Shown here: one piece after another, positions 23,029-30,320 of the stretch | How the letters are laid out: each line of letters opens with the position of its first letter | Numbering within the stretch: the stretch's first letter is position 1 | Virus record (IMG/VR): IMGVR_UViG_3300044631_003673 | Span: 1 to 30,705 of that record | Length of the DNA stretch: 30,705 bases | Origin: a virus | Reading direction: 5' to 3' (one strand) | Program-made: the position numbers and the translations under genes | Notes under the pieces: generated by a model | What the model was told of the DNA's origin: nothing | Database searches by the model: none | What the model saw: only the letters and a program-made list of their open reading frames with translations

Positions 23029-23052
23029 GACAGTGTCTCCTTGAAGGTTGGG

Positions 23053-23445
23053 TTACGCGTTGGCGGCGCTGCGCAGGGTGGGGATGAGGAGCAGCTCGAA
23101 CAGGCCGTTGTCCGCGCCGGGGTTGCTGAGAGCGATGCCGCACGAGAGGGACGTCGCGCCGGCCGCCGTGACGAACTTCCCGGGGCCGGTGGCCTGCGGC
23201 ATCACCTGCGCACCGACAGTGATGGCCGCGCCTCCGATGGCCGTGACGACAGGCCCCGACGGCATGAAGGTGCAGATGGCGCCCGACTCGGCGGACTCGA
23301 GGGCGACGCCCGCGATGGCCTCGGTGATGGCGGTGGACGCGACGACGGCGCCCGACGAGTTGATGACGAGCCCCTGTCCGCGGAGGATGGTGCCGCCCGC
23401 GACGCGGGCCAGCGGGGCGAGTCCGATGAAGTTTTCCTGAGCCAT
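23053..23445 (-). CDS. capsid decoration protein, DUF2190-like
   Basis: The 130-aa beta-rich protein reads MAQENFIGLAPLARVAGGTI, then QGLVINSSGAVVAST, EAIAGVALESAESGA and TVGAQVMPQA. This is the DUF2190-type pattern of small head proteins that bind the capsid surface and stabilise it, also seen at this position in Mu-like and related heads. Its own Shine-Dalgarno (GAGAGGA) lies within the 19-bp gap. It is encoded between scaffold and capsid genes. The role as outer decoration is taken from the family. Confidence 0.8.
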   Translation of the reverse strand: MAQENFIGLAPLARVAGGTILRGQGLVINSSGAVVASTAITEAIAGVALESAESGAICTFMPSGPVVTAIGGAAITVGAQVMPQATGPGKFVTAAGATSLSCGIALSNPGADNGLFELLLIPTLRSAANA

Positions 23446-23464
23446 GGTGGTGGTGTCCTCTCGT

Positions 23465-24016
23465 TCAGCGGTGGGTGGGGATGGAGGCGACCATCGCCTT
23501 GGCCATCTCGGGGTTGGCGCGGTGGAAGGACTGGACGGCCTCGCGGCCCTTGAGTCCTGACTTCTTCTCGTGCTCGTTGAGGGCGACCGAGTACTCCTCG
23601 GCGGATGCCGTCAACTTCTTCTCGGTGCTGACGCCGGCCGACTTCATCGCCAGCTTGGGCGCCGACTGCGCCAGCGTCTTCGCGGCCTCGAGGCCCTTCG
23701 CCGACGCCACCAGTTGGATGGCCTCTCGCATCGGCTCGCACGCGAAGCCTTCAGCCTTTGCCGCCTCGATGACGCCGTCCACGTCGCGCTGGAACAGCTG
23801 CGCCTCGAGGGTCGCAGCCTTCTCGTTGGCTGCCTTGAGCGACGCCTGCAGCGGCTCGACGGCCTTGAACACCTCGGCCCGAACCGACGCCTGCATCACC
23901 CCAGGCGGCTGCATCTGCTGCATGCCGCCCTTCATCTTCATGCACTCGGCCACGATGGCCTCCTCGGTGCTGTCCTCGGGCATGCCGAGGGCAGCGGCGA
24001 TCTTCGCGTACGACAT
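23465..24016 (-). CDS. nested scaffold protein from internal in-frame start
   Basis: Inside the protease gene, ATG 24016 (MSYAKIAAALGM) is preceded at 6 nt by AAGGAG, a perfect Shine-Dalgarno, placed right at the end of the Pro/Gly linker. The product of 183 aa would be the coiled-coil scaffold alone. Lambda C/Nu3 and Mu I/Z use the same arrangement to make protease-scaffold fusion and excess free scaffold from one gene. The start is strongly supported by sequence; expression ratio cannot be seen. Confidence 0.75.
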   Translation of the reverse strand: MSYAKIAAALGMPEDSTEEAIVAECMKMKGGMQQMQPPGVMQASVRAEVFKAVEPLQASLKAANEKAATLEAQLFQRDVDGVIEAAKAEGFACEPMREAIQLVASAKGLEAAKTLAQSAPKLAMKSAGVSTEKKLTASAEEYSVALNEHEKKSGLKGREAVQSFHRANPEMAKAMVASIPTHR

Positions 24017-24565
24017 GAGCTGCTCCTTGTGTGGGGTGCCCGTGGGACTGCCCGGCGGGAGTGCCGTCGACGCGGCCACGGCCGGCATCGAGTGAAAGAA
24101 AGGGTCGTTGGTGAGGGCGACGCCTGACAGCCACCACCCGCGCGCCTCGCCCGTGCGCCTGTCGCGGTGCTGCGGCTGCCACTCGGGGCTCCAGAAGTTC
24201 CACGCGCCGCTACGCACGGCCTCGACGCCAGCGGGCGCCCACTCCGTCAGCACCTCGAGACCGTCGGCGGTGACGCGCATGTCGGTGAGGAGACCGACGG
24301 CGCGCTCGAGCTCGAGCCGCTTCACCGGGTCCGCCTCGTCGAGGTGCGCGTGCGTCACCCGCACCGGAAGCGCCGGTCGCCCGGCCGCGCCCCAGTTGGC
24401 CACCATCTCGCGCAGCATGGCGTCGTCGATGTCGATGCTTCCGCCGATGGCGCCGAGGTTGGGCCCGTGCCACTGGCCGCGCGGGAAGATGAGGTTCCAC
24501 GCCTTCGACTCCGTGGCCTGCGCACGCAGCGACGCCGACGCGCCGCGAAGGGTTGGCGTCGTCAT
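23465..24565 (-). CDS. Mu I-like prohead protease with C-terminal scaffold region
   Basis: The 366-aa protein starts at ATG 24565, overlapping the portal stop. Residues 1-160 are the protease domain of the Mu I type: RGQWHGPNLG (29-38), ALPVRVTHAH (64-73), a GLLTDMRVTADGL segment (91-103), WNFWSPEW (122-129) and LSGVALTNDPFF (146-157). His71/His73 and the Ser of SPEW (Ser126) are candidate catalytic residues. A Pro/Gly linker follows, then a helical coiled-coil scaffold (about 184-366, EPLQASLKAANEKAATLEAQ). The same 3' end encodes a nested scaffold product. This protease cuts scaffold and coat during head maturation. Confidence 0.85.
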   Translation of the reverse strand: MTTPTLRGASASLRAQATESKAWNLIFPRGQWHGPNLGAIGGSIDIDDAMLREMVANWGAAGRPALPVRVTHAHLDEADPVKRLELERAVGLLTDMRVTADGLEVLTEWAPAGVEAVRSGAWNFWSPEWQPQHRDRRTGEARGWWLSGVALTNDPFFHSMPAVAASTALPPGSPTGTPHKEQLMSYAKIAAALGMPEDSTEEAIVAECMKMKGGMQQMQPPGVMQASVRAEVFKAVEPLQASLKAANEKAATLEAQLFQRDVDGVIEAAKAEGFACEPMREAIQLVASAKGLEAAKTLAQSAPKLAMKSAGVSTEKKLTASAEEYSVALNEHEKKSGLKGREAVQSFHRANPEMAKAMVASIPTHR

Positions 24566-26805
24566 TCGTCACCTCCGGGCACGTACACAACGAGACAGCG
24601 GCAGTTGGCGCCGCCGTCGCAGTCGCGGTTGGGCGGCAGCATGGCGTCGTGCTCGGCACTGCCGAAGCGCGCGCGACGCCCATCCATGCGGCGGCACGGC
24701 TCGCACACGCGAGTGTCGAGCAGCGCGCTGTATTCGACGGTCTGCACACCGCCGACAATGCGCGCGGCCTCGTCTCGGCCGACGTTGAAGACGCGCGTCA
24801 CGACGGCGCCCGCGTCGCTGCGGAAGGCGCCCGTCTCGAGCTGCCGCGTCAGCACGCGCGCCACCACCTGCGCGGCGTCGCCGCCGGTGCGCAGCACGTC
24901 GAGCGCCTCAGCCTCCAACTCGTTGCGCAGGCGCGACGTCATCCGCCGCACCAACGCCCGCTGCTGTGCCTCGAGCACCTCGTCGGCGTCATCCTCGGCT
25001 TCGTCGGCTAGCCTATCGTCTTCCTCGGCCGCCGCCGACAGACGCCGCGCCTCGGCCAAGTCCTCCGACGTGTCGCGGCGCAACTCGCTGCGAGCCATGC
25101 GCCCGCCCGTCTCGCGCACGTCGTCGAGGAATGCTTCAAGGGCCGCGTCGAGTCGCGACGTGTCGAGGGGTAGCTCGGCCACCTCGGACGGGTTGCCGTC
25201 GGACATGGCGCGCGTGATGTCACCGGCCGCGCGCGCCAGCATCTCGACGACGATGGGCCGCACCTGGCGCTCGAAGGCGTCGCGCCGCGTCGAGAGGTAC
25301 TCGTCGATGCGCGTCCAGTCCGTCCGCGACTCCGACGCACGCAGCGGGCGCCACGGCTGCCACGCGACGGCGGCACGCAGCGTTGGCGTCTCGCACGCAC
25401 TACACGCGCACTCAGCCTCGTGCGAGGCACGGAAGGGCGGCGGTCCCACGGGCGGCGCGACGACGGGCGGCGCCGCGGCGCGCTCGGCCTCGGTGATGGG
25501 CGAGAAGCCCAACTCCTCGCGCATCTGGTTTTCGTCCTTCAGTGTCGGCGTGAAGACGCCCGCGGCCTTTGCGATACCGGTCGCCTCCGCGCGCGTCTTC
25601 GGGTCGAGCTCCGGGCGACGCAGCGTCAGCTTCGCCGTCGGGTAGGCCACCTGCGGGCCCCAGTTGGCGTCGACGAGCTTCTTCGTCAGCTCGGCCATGC
25701 CGGCGTGAAGCACCGCGGCCACCTTGCGCACGAAGGCGAGGCTGCGCGCGTCGTGCACCTCGCCCACGCTGCGGCTACCCGTGTCGCCCGTGCCGAGGGC
25801 CAGTTGCTGCGCGCCCACCTGCTGAAGCACGACAGTGCCCAACTGTTGCCACGCCTCAAGCACGTGGCCCTTGTTGGCGCCTGGGGAGAAAATCCAGTCC
25901 AGCTTCCAGCCGGCCGGAAGCACCGCGCTCGCGTTCTCGTGGTAGACGAGGTTGGCGAGCAACTCGTGCAGTTTCTCGCGCTCCGCGACACCTAGCGGCG
26001 TCTTCGGGTCGACGGCCGACGCCACCGGAACGCCCGCGCCCTCGCGCTGGTATGTCACGCCGATGAGCCGCAGCAACTCCGGCTGCACCCGGCCCGCGAT
26101 GTACCAGACGGGCCGGAACGCGCTGAAGCCTTGGTAGTTGCGTCCGGCCTGCTGCCACGTGAAGCGCAACAACTGCTCGACGGGCATCTCACCGTAGAAC
26201 CACCCGCCACCACCCGGCGCAGGCGCCGATTGCTTCACGGCGTACAGGCGCCCCGTCTCATCTTCGAGCCACGGGTTGGCCGACAGCGACGACGGCGAGC
26301 GCTCTTCCAGCGCCGGGATGAAGAACGCCCCGCCCGGCACCTCGGGCCGCGGCGTGCGCGCCCACGGGTGCTCAAACAGCGAGAAGCCCGCCGTCAGCAT
26401 GCCGTCGGCGGCGCGCGTGCGGAGCGGCATCTCAAGCAGCTCGAGGTTCCATCTCACGAAGTCGGCTTGCGCCTTCGCCAGGGCCGGGTTGGGGTGCGCC
26501 TCGGCCGCCTCGACGTCGAGCCGCGCCTCGCCCAGCGGCGCGAGGACGAACTCGATGCCCGCCGCCACGAAGGGGTTGGTGCGCCGAATCTCCTCCCACT
26601 CGCCCCACTCCTGACTGCCGGCCCGGCCGTAGCCGAGCTCGTCCCGCAGCGCCGCGTTGCGCTCGGCGAGGATGCGCCCGTTCCAGTTGGTGGTGCCCTC
26701 GGTGCCGCGCGTCGGCGTCACCACCTGTCCCTCGACGGTGGCAGACGCGACGACGGAGGGCCGCGTCAGGCCAAGGCGTTGCCCGATGGTGGCGAGGAGG
26801 CCCAC
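24562..26805 (-). CDS. portal protein (DUF935/gp29-like) fused to Mu gpF-like head morphogenesis domain
   Basis: The 747-aa product starts at GTG 26805. The first 450 residues match the DUF935 portal type: REELGFSPIT-like endings, EIRRTNPFVAAGIEFVLAPL (about 72-91), ADGMLTAGFSLFEHPWAR and YQGFSAFRPVWYIAGR. After a Pro-rich linker and a small Cys cluster (ECACSACE) comes a helical part and a gpF/SPP1 gp7-like end with LLDTRVCEPCRRMDGRRARF and LPPNRDCDGGANCRC; Cys701, Cys704, His719, Cys729, Cys735 and Cys737 could bind zinc. The GTG lacks a Shine-Dalgarno and follows promoter element B by 21 nt. The two functions are separate genes in Mu. Confidence 0.85.
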   Translation of the reverse strand: MGLLATIGQRLGLTRPSVVASATVEGQVVTPTRGTEGTTNWNGRILAERNAALRDELGYGRAGSQEWGEWEEIRRTNPFVAAGIEFVLAPLGEARLDVEAAEAHPNPALAKAQADFVRWNLELLEMPLRTRAADGMLTAGFSLFEHPWARTPRPEVPGGAFFIPALEERSPSSLSANPWLEDETGRLYAVKQSAPAPGGGGWFYGEMPVEQLLRFTWQQAGRNYQGFSAFRPVWYIAGRVQPELLRLIGVTYQREGAGVPVASAVDPKTPLGVAEREKLHELLANLVYHENASAVLPAGWKLDWIFSPGANKGHVLEAWQQLGTVVLQQVGAQQLALGTGDTGSRSVGEVHDARSLAFVRKVAAVLHAGMAELTKKLVDANWGPQVAYPTAKLTLRRPELDPKTRAEATGIAKAAGVFTPTLKDENQMREELGFSPITEAERAAAPPVVAPPVGPPPFRASHEAECACSACETPTLRAAVAWQPWRPLRASESRTDWTRIDEYLSTRRDAFERQVRPIVVEMLARAAGDITRAMSDGNPSEVAELPLDTSRLDAALEAFLDDVRETGGRMARSELRRDTSEDLAEARRLSAAAEEDDRLADEAEDDADEVLEAQQRALVRRMTSRLRNELEAEALDVLRTGGDAAQVVARVLTRQLETGAFRSDAGAVVTRVFNVGRDEAARIVGGVQTVEYSALLDTRVCEPCRRMDGRRARFGSAEHDAMLPPNRDCDGGANCRCLVVYVPGGDE

Positions 26806-26811
26806 GCGCGC

Positions 26812-26844
26812 ACGGTGCGTGCGGGCCTGCTACGGCTCAACACC
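26812..26844 (-). promoter_or_regulatory. late-promoter candidate before the portal gene (copy B)
   Basis: Read on the - strand, GGTGTTGAGCCGTAGCAG (26844-26827), 9 nt, CACCGT (26817-26812), 6 nt, then the GTG start at 26805. It begins one base after the terminase TAG. TTGAGC (26840-26835), a 17-bp spacer and CACCGT mirror copy A, with the expected transcription start on the first base of the start codon. The 40-bp gap holds nothing else. Confidence 0.6.
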
Positions 26845-26845
26845 G

Positions 26846-28261
26846 CTACATCCTCATCCGTCGCAACGGCGGCGCGTGCGTCGGTGCGGTCGGCTCGGTC
26901 GGCACATCGCCCGACTCCGGCATCGTCGACAACTCGGTGAGGCCCCACACCAGCGCGTCGAGCCTGTCGGGCGACGCCTCGCCAGACTTCGCGCTCCATC
27001 CCGTCAGCTGGTCCTCGAGGCCTTCGAGTCCCGGCACGTGCGTCACGCGGCCTTGCTCGTACAGCGCCGCAACCGGCTCCGCGCGCGCACGCTTGCCCTT
27101 TGACGCGCGCACCTCGTGCACGAGGGGAAGCCCCGGCCGGCCCAGCGCCTGCCACTCCATGCGCAACGTGTGGGCCACCATCTGCCCGCCTTGGTTCGTC
27201 TCGACGACAAAGGCCTGCGCGCCCACGGCGTCGTACAGCGCGATGGCGGCGCGCGCCCACTCCGAGGGACTGCCCTGCAGCGACGCGTCGCCCAGCACTG
27301 CGTAGCGCGCGGCCGTCGATGGCTCTCCCGGTGCTGGCTCGAGCTGCCCCGCCGCCACGATGCCCGTCTCGTCGCTGTCCTCGCCGTCCGTCGTCGCTGG
27401 GTCGATGGCCACCACCACGCGGCTGCACGCCGACGCCTCGACGGCGACGTAGCGGAACCCTCCCGCCTTCCACAGCGCGCCAGGCACGTCCTCGAGCAAC
27501 TCGCCGTGAATCTCTTGTCGGCCGAAGCGCGTCCCCTCGTACTTCGCGATGACCTCGGTGAAGAAGTTGGCCGCGAGGTTCGCCTTGTTCGCGTACGTCG
27601 ACGCGCGGCTGTAGATGAGGTCGGCCCGCTGCATCAGCTCGTGCATCAACTTGATGGCCAGCGGCGTCGTGGTGATGACGCCTTGCACGTGCGTGCCGAG
27701 TCGCAGCGCGAAGTTGAGGTTGTCCCAGGCCAGTCGCGGGTACTTGAAGTGCGGCAACTCGTCGACCCACGCGTGCGTGAGGTTGACGCCGCGGATGCCC
27801 GCAGGGTGCGCGCCCGACAACAGGAAGGCCTTGGCGCCCGACGGCCACGTCAGCTCGCCACCCGACACCGACGCGGCGAACGTCGGCCGCTCCTCGGGCG
27901 GCGTGATGGCCATGAGGCCAGACGGCCCATCGAGCAAGTCGCGCCGCACGTCGTCGGGTGTCTTGCCGAGGATGCCGATGCGCGCGTCGCTGCGCTTCGC
28001 CCACACGCGCACCCTCTCCGCGCCGCTGCGCGTCTTTCCGCTGCCGCGGCCGCCCGACAACAGCCACCACGTCCACGCGCCGGGCGGGGGTAGTTGCTCG
28101 GGGCGCGCGTGGAGCTCCCATGCAAAGGGCCATGCCGACGCGTCAGGCCGCCCCTGCACCTCGCGAACGAATCCGTCGACGCCGAGCAGCCGGATGAGGC
28201 GATCGCCGACCGATTCGCGCGGCAACCCCGCCGCCTGCGCTGGGTGAATGCGTGCAGGCAC
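26846..28261 (-). CDS. terL: terminase large subunit
   Basis: The 471-aa protein packages DNA into the prohead. Walker A GGRGSGKT lies at 70-77, Walker B THAWVDE at 162-168 and the coupling motif VITTTPLA at 195-202. The nuclease domain shows VVAIDPATTDGEDSDETG (283-300, Asp287), FVVETNQGGQ (351-360, Glu354) and PDRLDALVWGL (431-441), the three acidic clusters of the RNase H-like fold. The GTG at 28261 directly follows the small terminase gene's stop, with GGGG upstream as ribosome site. Length is typical. Closest in style to the terminases of Mu-headed siphophages. Confidence 0.92.
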   Translation of the reverse strand: MPARIHPAQAAGLPRESVGDRLIRLLGVDGFVREVQGRPDASAWPFAWELHARPEQLPPPGAWTWWLLSGGRGSGKTRSGAERVRVWAKRSDARIGILGKTPDDVRRDLLDGPSGLMAITPPEERPTFAASVSGGELTWPSGAKAFLLSGAHPAGIRGVNLTHAWVDELPHFKYPRLAWDNLNFALRLGTHVQGVITTTPLAIKLMHELMQRADLIYSRASTYANKANLAANFFTEVIAKYEGTRFGRQEIHGELLEDVPGALWKAGGFRYVAVEASACSRVVVAIDPATTDGEDSDETGIVAAGQLEPAPGEPSTAARYAVLGDASLQGSPSEWARAAIALYDAVGAQAFVVETNQGGQMVAHTLRMEWQALGRPGLPLVHEVRASKGKRARAEPVAALYEQGRVTHVPGLEGLEDQLTGWSAKSGEASPDRLDALVWGLTELSTMPESGDVPTEPTAPTHAPPLRRMRM

Positions 28262-28603
28262 TCACTGCCCCATCTCACCCACCCGACGACGCGCCCACTC
28301 GACCAAGCTCGTGGCGTCGGAGGTGTTGACGGTGTGCTGAAACTTCACGGCCTCGAGGCCCTCGAGGAGCGCCTTGGCCGCGGCAATCTGGTCAGAGTGC
28401 TTCGCCGTTGGGTCGACGAGAATCTCCCCGAGTCGCCGCACCGCATCCGGCTGCAGCTGCGCCTTCAACTCCTTCGCGAGTCGCTGCGCCTCGGTGGGTG
28501 ACGCCCTTCCGCCCGGGTTGCCGGATTGGCCGGGCTTCCACGCGGTGCGCGGCGCCTTACGCTTCGCCTTGGGCTTGTCTGCTTGAGGTGTGCTGTCAGA
28601 CAT
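28262..28603 (-). CDS. DUF5681-type small terminase candidate
   Basis: The 113-aa product has a Lys/Arg-rich N-terminus and TAWKPGQSGNPGGRASP (residues 20-36), the WKPGQSGNPGGRP signature of DUF5681, a domain frequent in genes directly upstream of large terminases. The rest is helical (AKALLEGLEAVKFQ). GGGAG precedes ATG 28603 by 7 nt. Adjacent to terL without a gap, it is the best small-subunit candidate by position. The upstream HTH gene is a rival for that role. Confidence 0.75.
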   Translation of the reverse strand: MSDSTPQADKPKAKRKAPRTAWKPGQSGNPGGRASPTEAQRLAKELKAQLQPDAVRRLGEILVDPTAKHSDQIAAAKALLEGLEAVKFQHTVNTSDATSLVEWARRRVGEMGQ

Positions 28604-28841
28604 CGCTCGACTCCCGTCTCAGTCCCGCGCCTACGTCGCGCGTGTTCCAGCGTAGCCCAAGGAAAGAGCGGTACTTCCGCACCGTCACCGCCCGCATCTC
28701 GAGCCGCTCGGCCGACACCGACGACGAGAGGCCTTCTGCCCAGTGCACCATCACCAACTGCAGCACGCGCAGCTTGTCTTTCGCGCGCTCTCTCGCGGCC
28801 TCGACGGCGTACTCGCTGCGTTCGATGTGAGCGCGGCTCAC
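28596..28841 (-). CDS. small helix-turn-helix protein upstream of the terminase genes
   Basis: The start is GTG 28841, overlapping the zinc-ribbon gene's stop by 4 nt; the frame runs on upstream but would be Arg-rich shadow. The 81-aa product has a helical N-terminal half (ARERAKDKLRVLQLVMVHWA) and a helix-turn-helix-like segment SSVSAERLEMRAVTVRKYRS. It may bind phage DNA, either as terminase small subunit partner or as a regulator of the late operon. It overlaps the DUF5681 gene by 8 nt. Confidence 0.65.
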   Translation of the reverse strand: MSRAHIERSEYAVEAARERAKDKLRVLQLVMVHWAEGLSSSVSAERLEMRAVTVRKYRSFLGLRWNTRDVGAGLRRESSDV

Positions 28842-29029
28842 GTCGTCGTCTCCCTCGGCATCTCGCCCTTGCCCACGCCCGCCGCCCTCGAACAGAACGC
28901 TGCGTCCGCGCACTCGACGCGCACAACTGACGCGCCCTGTGCATGCATCGTCAGCGTCACCAGGTGCGCCACCGGTCGTAGTGCACCGCAGCGCCCGCAC
29001 TGTGCGTAGCCGTGCCTGTCCGGCGTCAC
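28838..29029 (-). CDS. small zinc-ribbon-like protein (63 aa)
   Basis: The product starts at GTG 29029 with GGAGGT upstream. It has CGRCG near residue 11 and two further Cys (VECADAAFC), spaced as in a treble-clef or zinc ribbon, with a beta-like middle (AHLVTLTMHA). Overlaps of 4 nt on both sides show co-translation with its neighbours. Small zinc proteins of this kind are common in phage early/packaging regions. Function unknown. Confidence 0.6.
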   Translation of the reverse strand: MTPDRHGYAQCGRCGALRPVAHLVTLTMHAQGASVVRVECADAAFCSRAAGVGKGEMPRETTT

Positions 29030-29235
29030 GACTCCACCTCCGGGCTGCCGGTGTGTGCGACGTAGCGCCGCGAACGGATTTCACTCTCGGCCGCCCGCGC
29101 CAGGGCCAGCGCCATTTCATCCAGCACGTCCGCGCGCTCGTCCTCCGGCACCTCCGCGCGCACGACGGCCACCAGCGCCTCGATGAGTTGCGCCGTCCAG
29201 CGTCGGGCCTGGGCCTTCGCCACCTCGTCCGTCAT
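29026..29235 (-). CDS. small helical protein (69 aa), unknown function
   Basis: I do not recognise this protein. It starts at ATG 29235, overlapping the HNH gene's stop, with GGAGGT eight bases upstream. It is charged and helical (AQARRWTAQLIEALVAVVRA), with ERADVLDEMALALARAAESE after it, and without Cys or membrane segment. Its last codons (EVES-stop) contain the GGAGGT that serves as ribosome site for the next gene. Confidence 0.6.
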   Translation of the reverse strand: MTDEVAKAQARRWTAQLIEALVAVVRAEVPEDERADVLDEMALALARAAESEIRSRRYVAHTGSPEVES

Positions 29236-29711
29236 GATTCAACCTCCGACCCAACGTGACGCCACGACTCGCGTCGGATGATTTTGCTAACGCGCGCCGT
29301 CGTCACACCATAGCGCACTGCAAGGTCAGCTTGTCGCCATAGCCCCGAGTCGTACAGGCGCCTCATCTCAGCCACCTTTCCCTCGGTCAACTTCGCGGCG
29401 CCGCTGGAACTACCACGTGGCGTGTTTGCTCTCCCCTTGGCCACCATGTCGCGCATGTTGTCAAAGCGAGTTCCAAGCCAAAGATGGGCTGGATTGACAC
29501 ACGCTCTCACGTCGCACCGGTGTAGTACGTGGAGTTTCCCGGGGTCGCCAAAGCGCAGCAACCAAGACACCCTATGGGCTCTCTCCAGGCGCTCGCCGTT
29601 CTGAATGGCGCCGTAGCCATCTCGAAAGGTCGCACCGGTCCACAGCCAGCACCCGACATTGGGTTCTGGAGTCCACTTCTCGTCAAACCGCTGCTCAAGT
29701 GTCGTCCTCAT
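29232..29711 (-). CDS. HNH endonuclease with C-terminal HTH (homing-type)
   Basis: ATG 29711 is chosen because it overlaps the RusA gene's stop by 4 nt (ATGA); GTG 29720 is an alternative. The 159-aa product has CWLWTGATFRDGYGAI (21-36), AHRVSWLLRFG (45-55) and VLHRCDVRACVNPAHL (63-78), the HNH_3-type fold with Cys66/Cys71, Asn73 and His76. LTEGKVAEMRRLYDSG and LAVRYGVTTARVSKIIRR (108-147) form a helix-turn-helix. GC content is lower than in neighbours (57% in one 60-base row against 75% in a row of the DUF5681 gene), so recent arrival is likely. Free-standing homing endonuclease is the best call. Confidence 0.88.
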   Translation of the reverse strand: MRTTLEQRFDEKWTPEPNVGCWLWTGATFRDGYGAIQNGERLERAHRVSWLLRFGDPGKLHVLHRCDVRACVNPAHLWLGTRFDNMRDMVAKGRANTPRGSSSGAAKLTEGKVAEMRRLYDSGLWRQADLAVRYGVTTARVSKIIRRESWRHVGSEVES

Positions 29712-30136
29712 TCGAGCCACCAGATCCGCGCCTCCACCTTGGCGTCAGGCCCCCGCGTCCAGTCATAAAGCCACACCACGTCAGGCCCGCCATCGTCCAC
29801 CTCCCAGCGGGCTGCAATCCCGTCGCGAATCGACTTGAACGCCGCCGCGAGGTTGTCGTCGTCGAACGGCCTCGACGACACGCGCGTCAGCACCACCGCG
29901 CACCGACGGCCGTCCCGAATCTCGGCCGCACCTCCAAGCCCCGCGGCCAGCAAGGCGCCGAGCTGTCGCTCCAACTTGCGTCGCGAGTTGGCCGCCATGC
30001 GCGCGCCTCGCGTCGTGCCGCCGCTGCCGTTGAGCGGGTTCTTCAGCTCGTACCGCGCGGACGCCTCAGCGTGCGCGTCGTGCGTCGCGACGCGGGCCAT
30101 CGCCAGGGCCTTCTGTCGGAATTCGTCAGACACCAT
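29708..30136 (-). CDS. RusA-like Holliday junction resolvase
   Basis: The 142-aa product is started at ATG 30136, with GAGGGG 8 nt upstream; GTG 30139 is possible. The RusA signature is visible: VSSRPFDDDNLAAAFKSIRD (86-105) followed by GIAARWEVDD (106-115). The acidic residues of FDDDN, Asp105 and Asp114/115 are the expected metal ligands that cut four-way junctions. A basic region (about 43-58) precedes. Resolution of junctions before packaging agrees with its place upstream of the terminase genes and with Erf-type recombination in the same phage. Confidence 0.8.
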   Translation of the reverse strand: MVSDEFRQKALAMARVATHDAHAEASARYELKNPLNGSGGTTRGARMAANSRRKLERQLGALLAAGLGGAAEIRDGRRCAVVLTRVSSRPFDDDNLAAAFKSIRDGIAARWEVDDGGPDVVWLYDWTRGPDAKVEARIWWLE

Positions 30137-30320
30137 CACGTTGTCCCCTCGCTCGCACTGCGTCCAACAGCAACCTCGCGTCCATCGGCTCCATCACGGC
30201 CCGCTCGCCTCGCGTGTACGCCTCGGCGCGCTCAAGCGCCTGCGCCCATCTGCGCTCCGTCTCGCGCTTGCGCGCGTCGTCGGCCGCGGCCCTAGCCCTC
30301 GCGTAGTTGGGGTGACTCAC
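30126..30320 (-). CDS. small charged helical protein (64 aa)
   Basis: The start is GTG 30320, overlapping the stop of the 37-aa membrane peptide (GTGA); the longer upstream frame is shadow. The product begins MSHPNYARARAAADDARKRE and is almost all helix, rich in Arg, Glu and Ala. No family was recognised. It overlaps the RusA gene by 11 nt. Similar small helical genes fill phage early operons. Confidence 0.55.
   Translation of the reverse strand: MSHPNYARARAAADDARKRETERRWAQALERAEAYTRGERAVMEPMDARLLLDAVRARGQRDGV

Noticed and set aside
21694-23553. Long open frame on the + strand (619 codons) opposite the capsid gene
   Set aside because: Composition is shadow-like (Arg, Gly, Val, Asp repeats) and the opposite strand holds the capsid and decoration genes with strong Shine-Dalgarno sites.
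24167-25645. Long + strand open frame opposite the portal gene
   Set aside because: Ser/Arg-rich, no motif, and antisense to conserved portal and gpF motifs.
29711-29720. GTG 29720 as the HNH start
   Set aside because: ATG 29711 gives the four-base overlap that is standard in this operon and has GGTGG at good spacing; the longer form adds only three residues.
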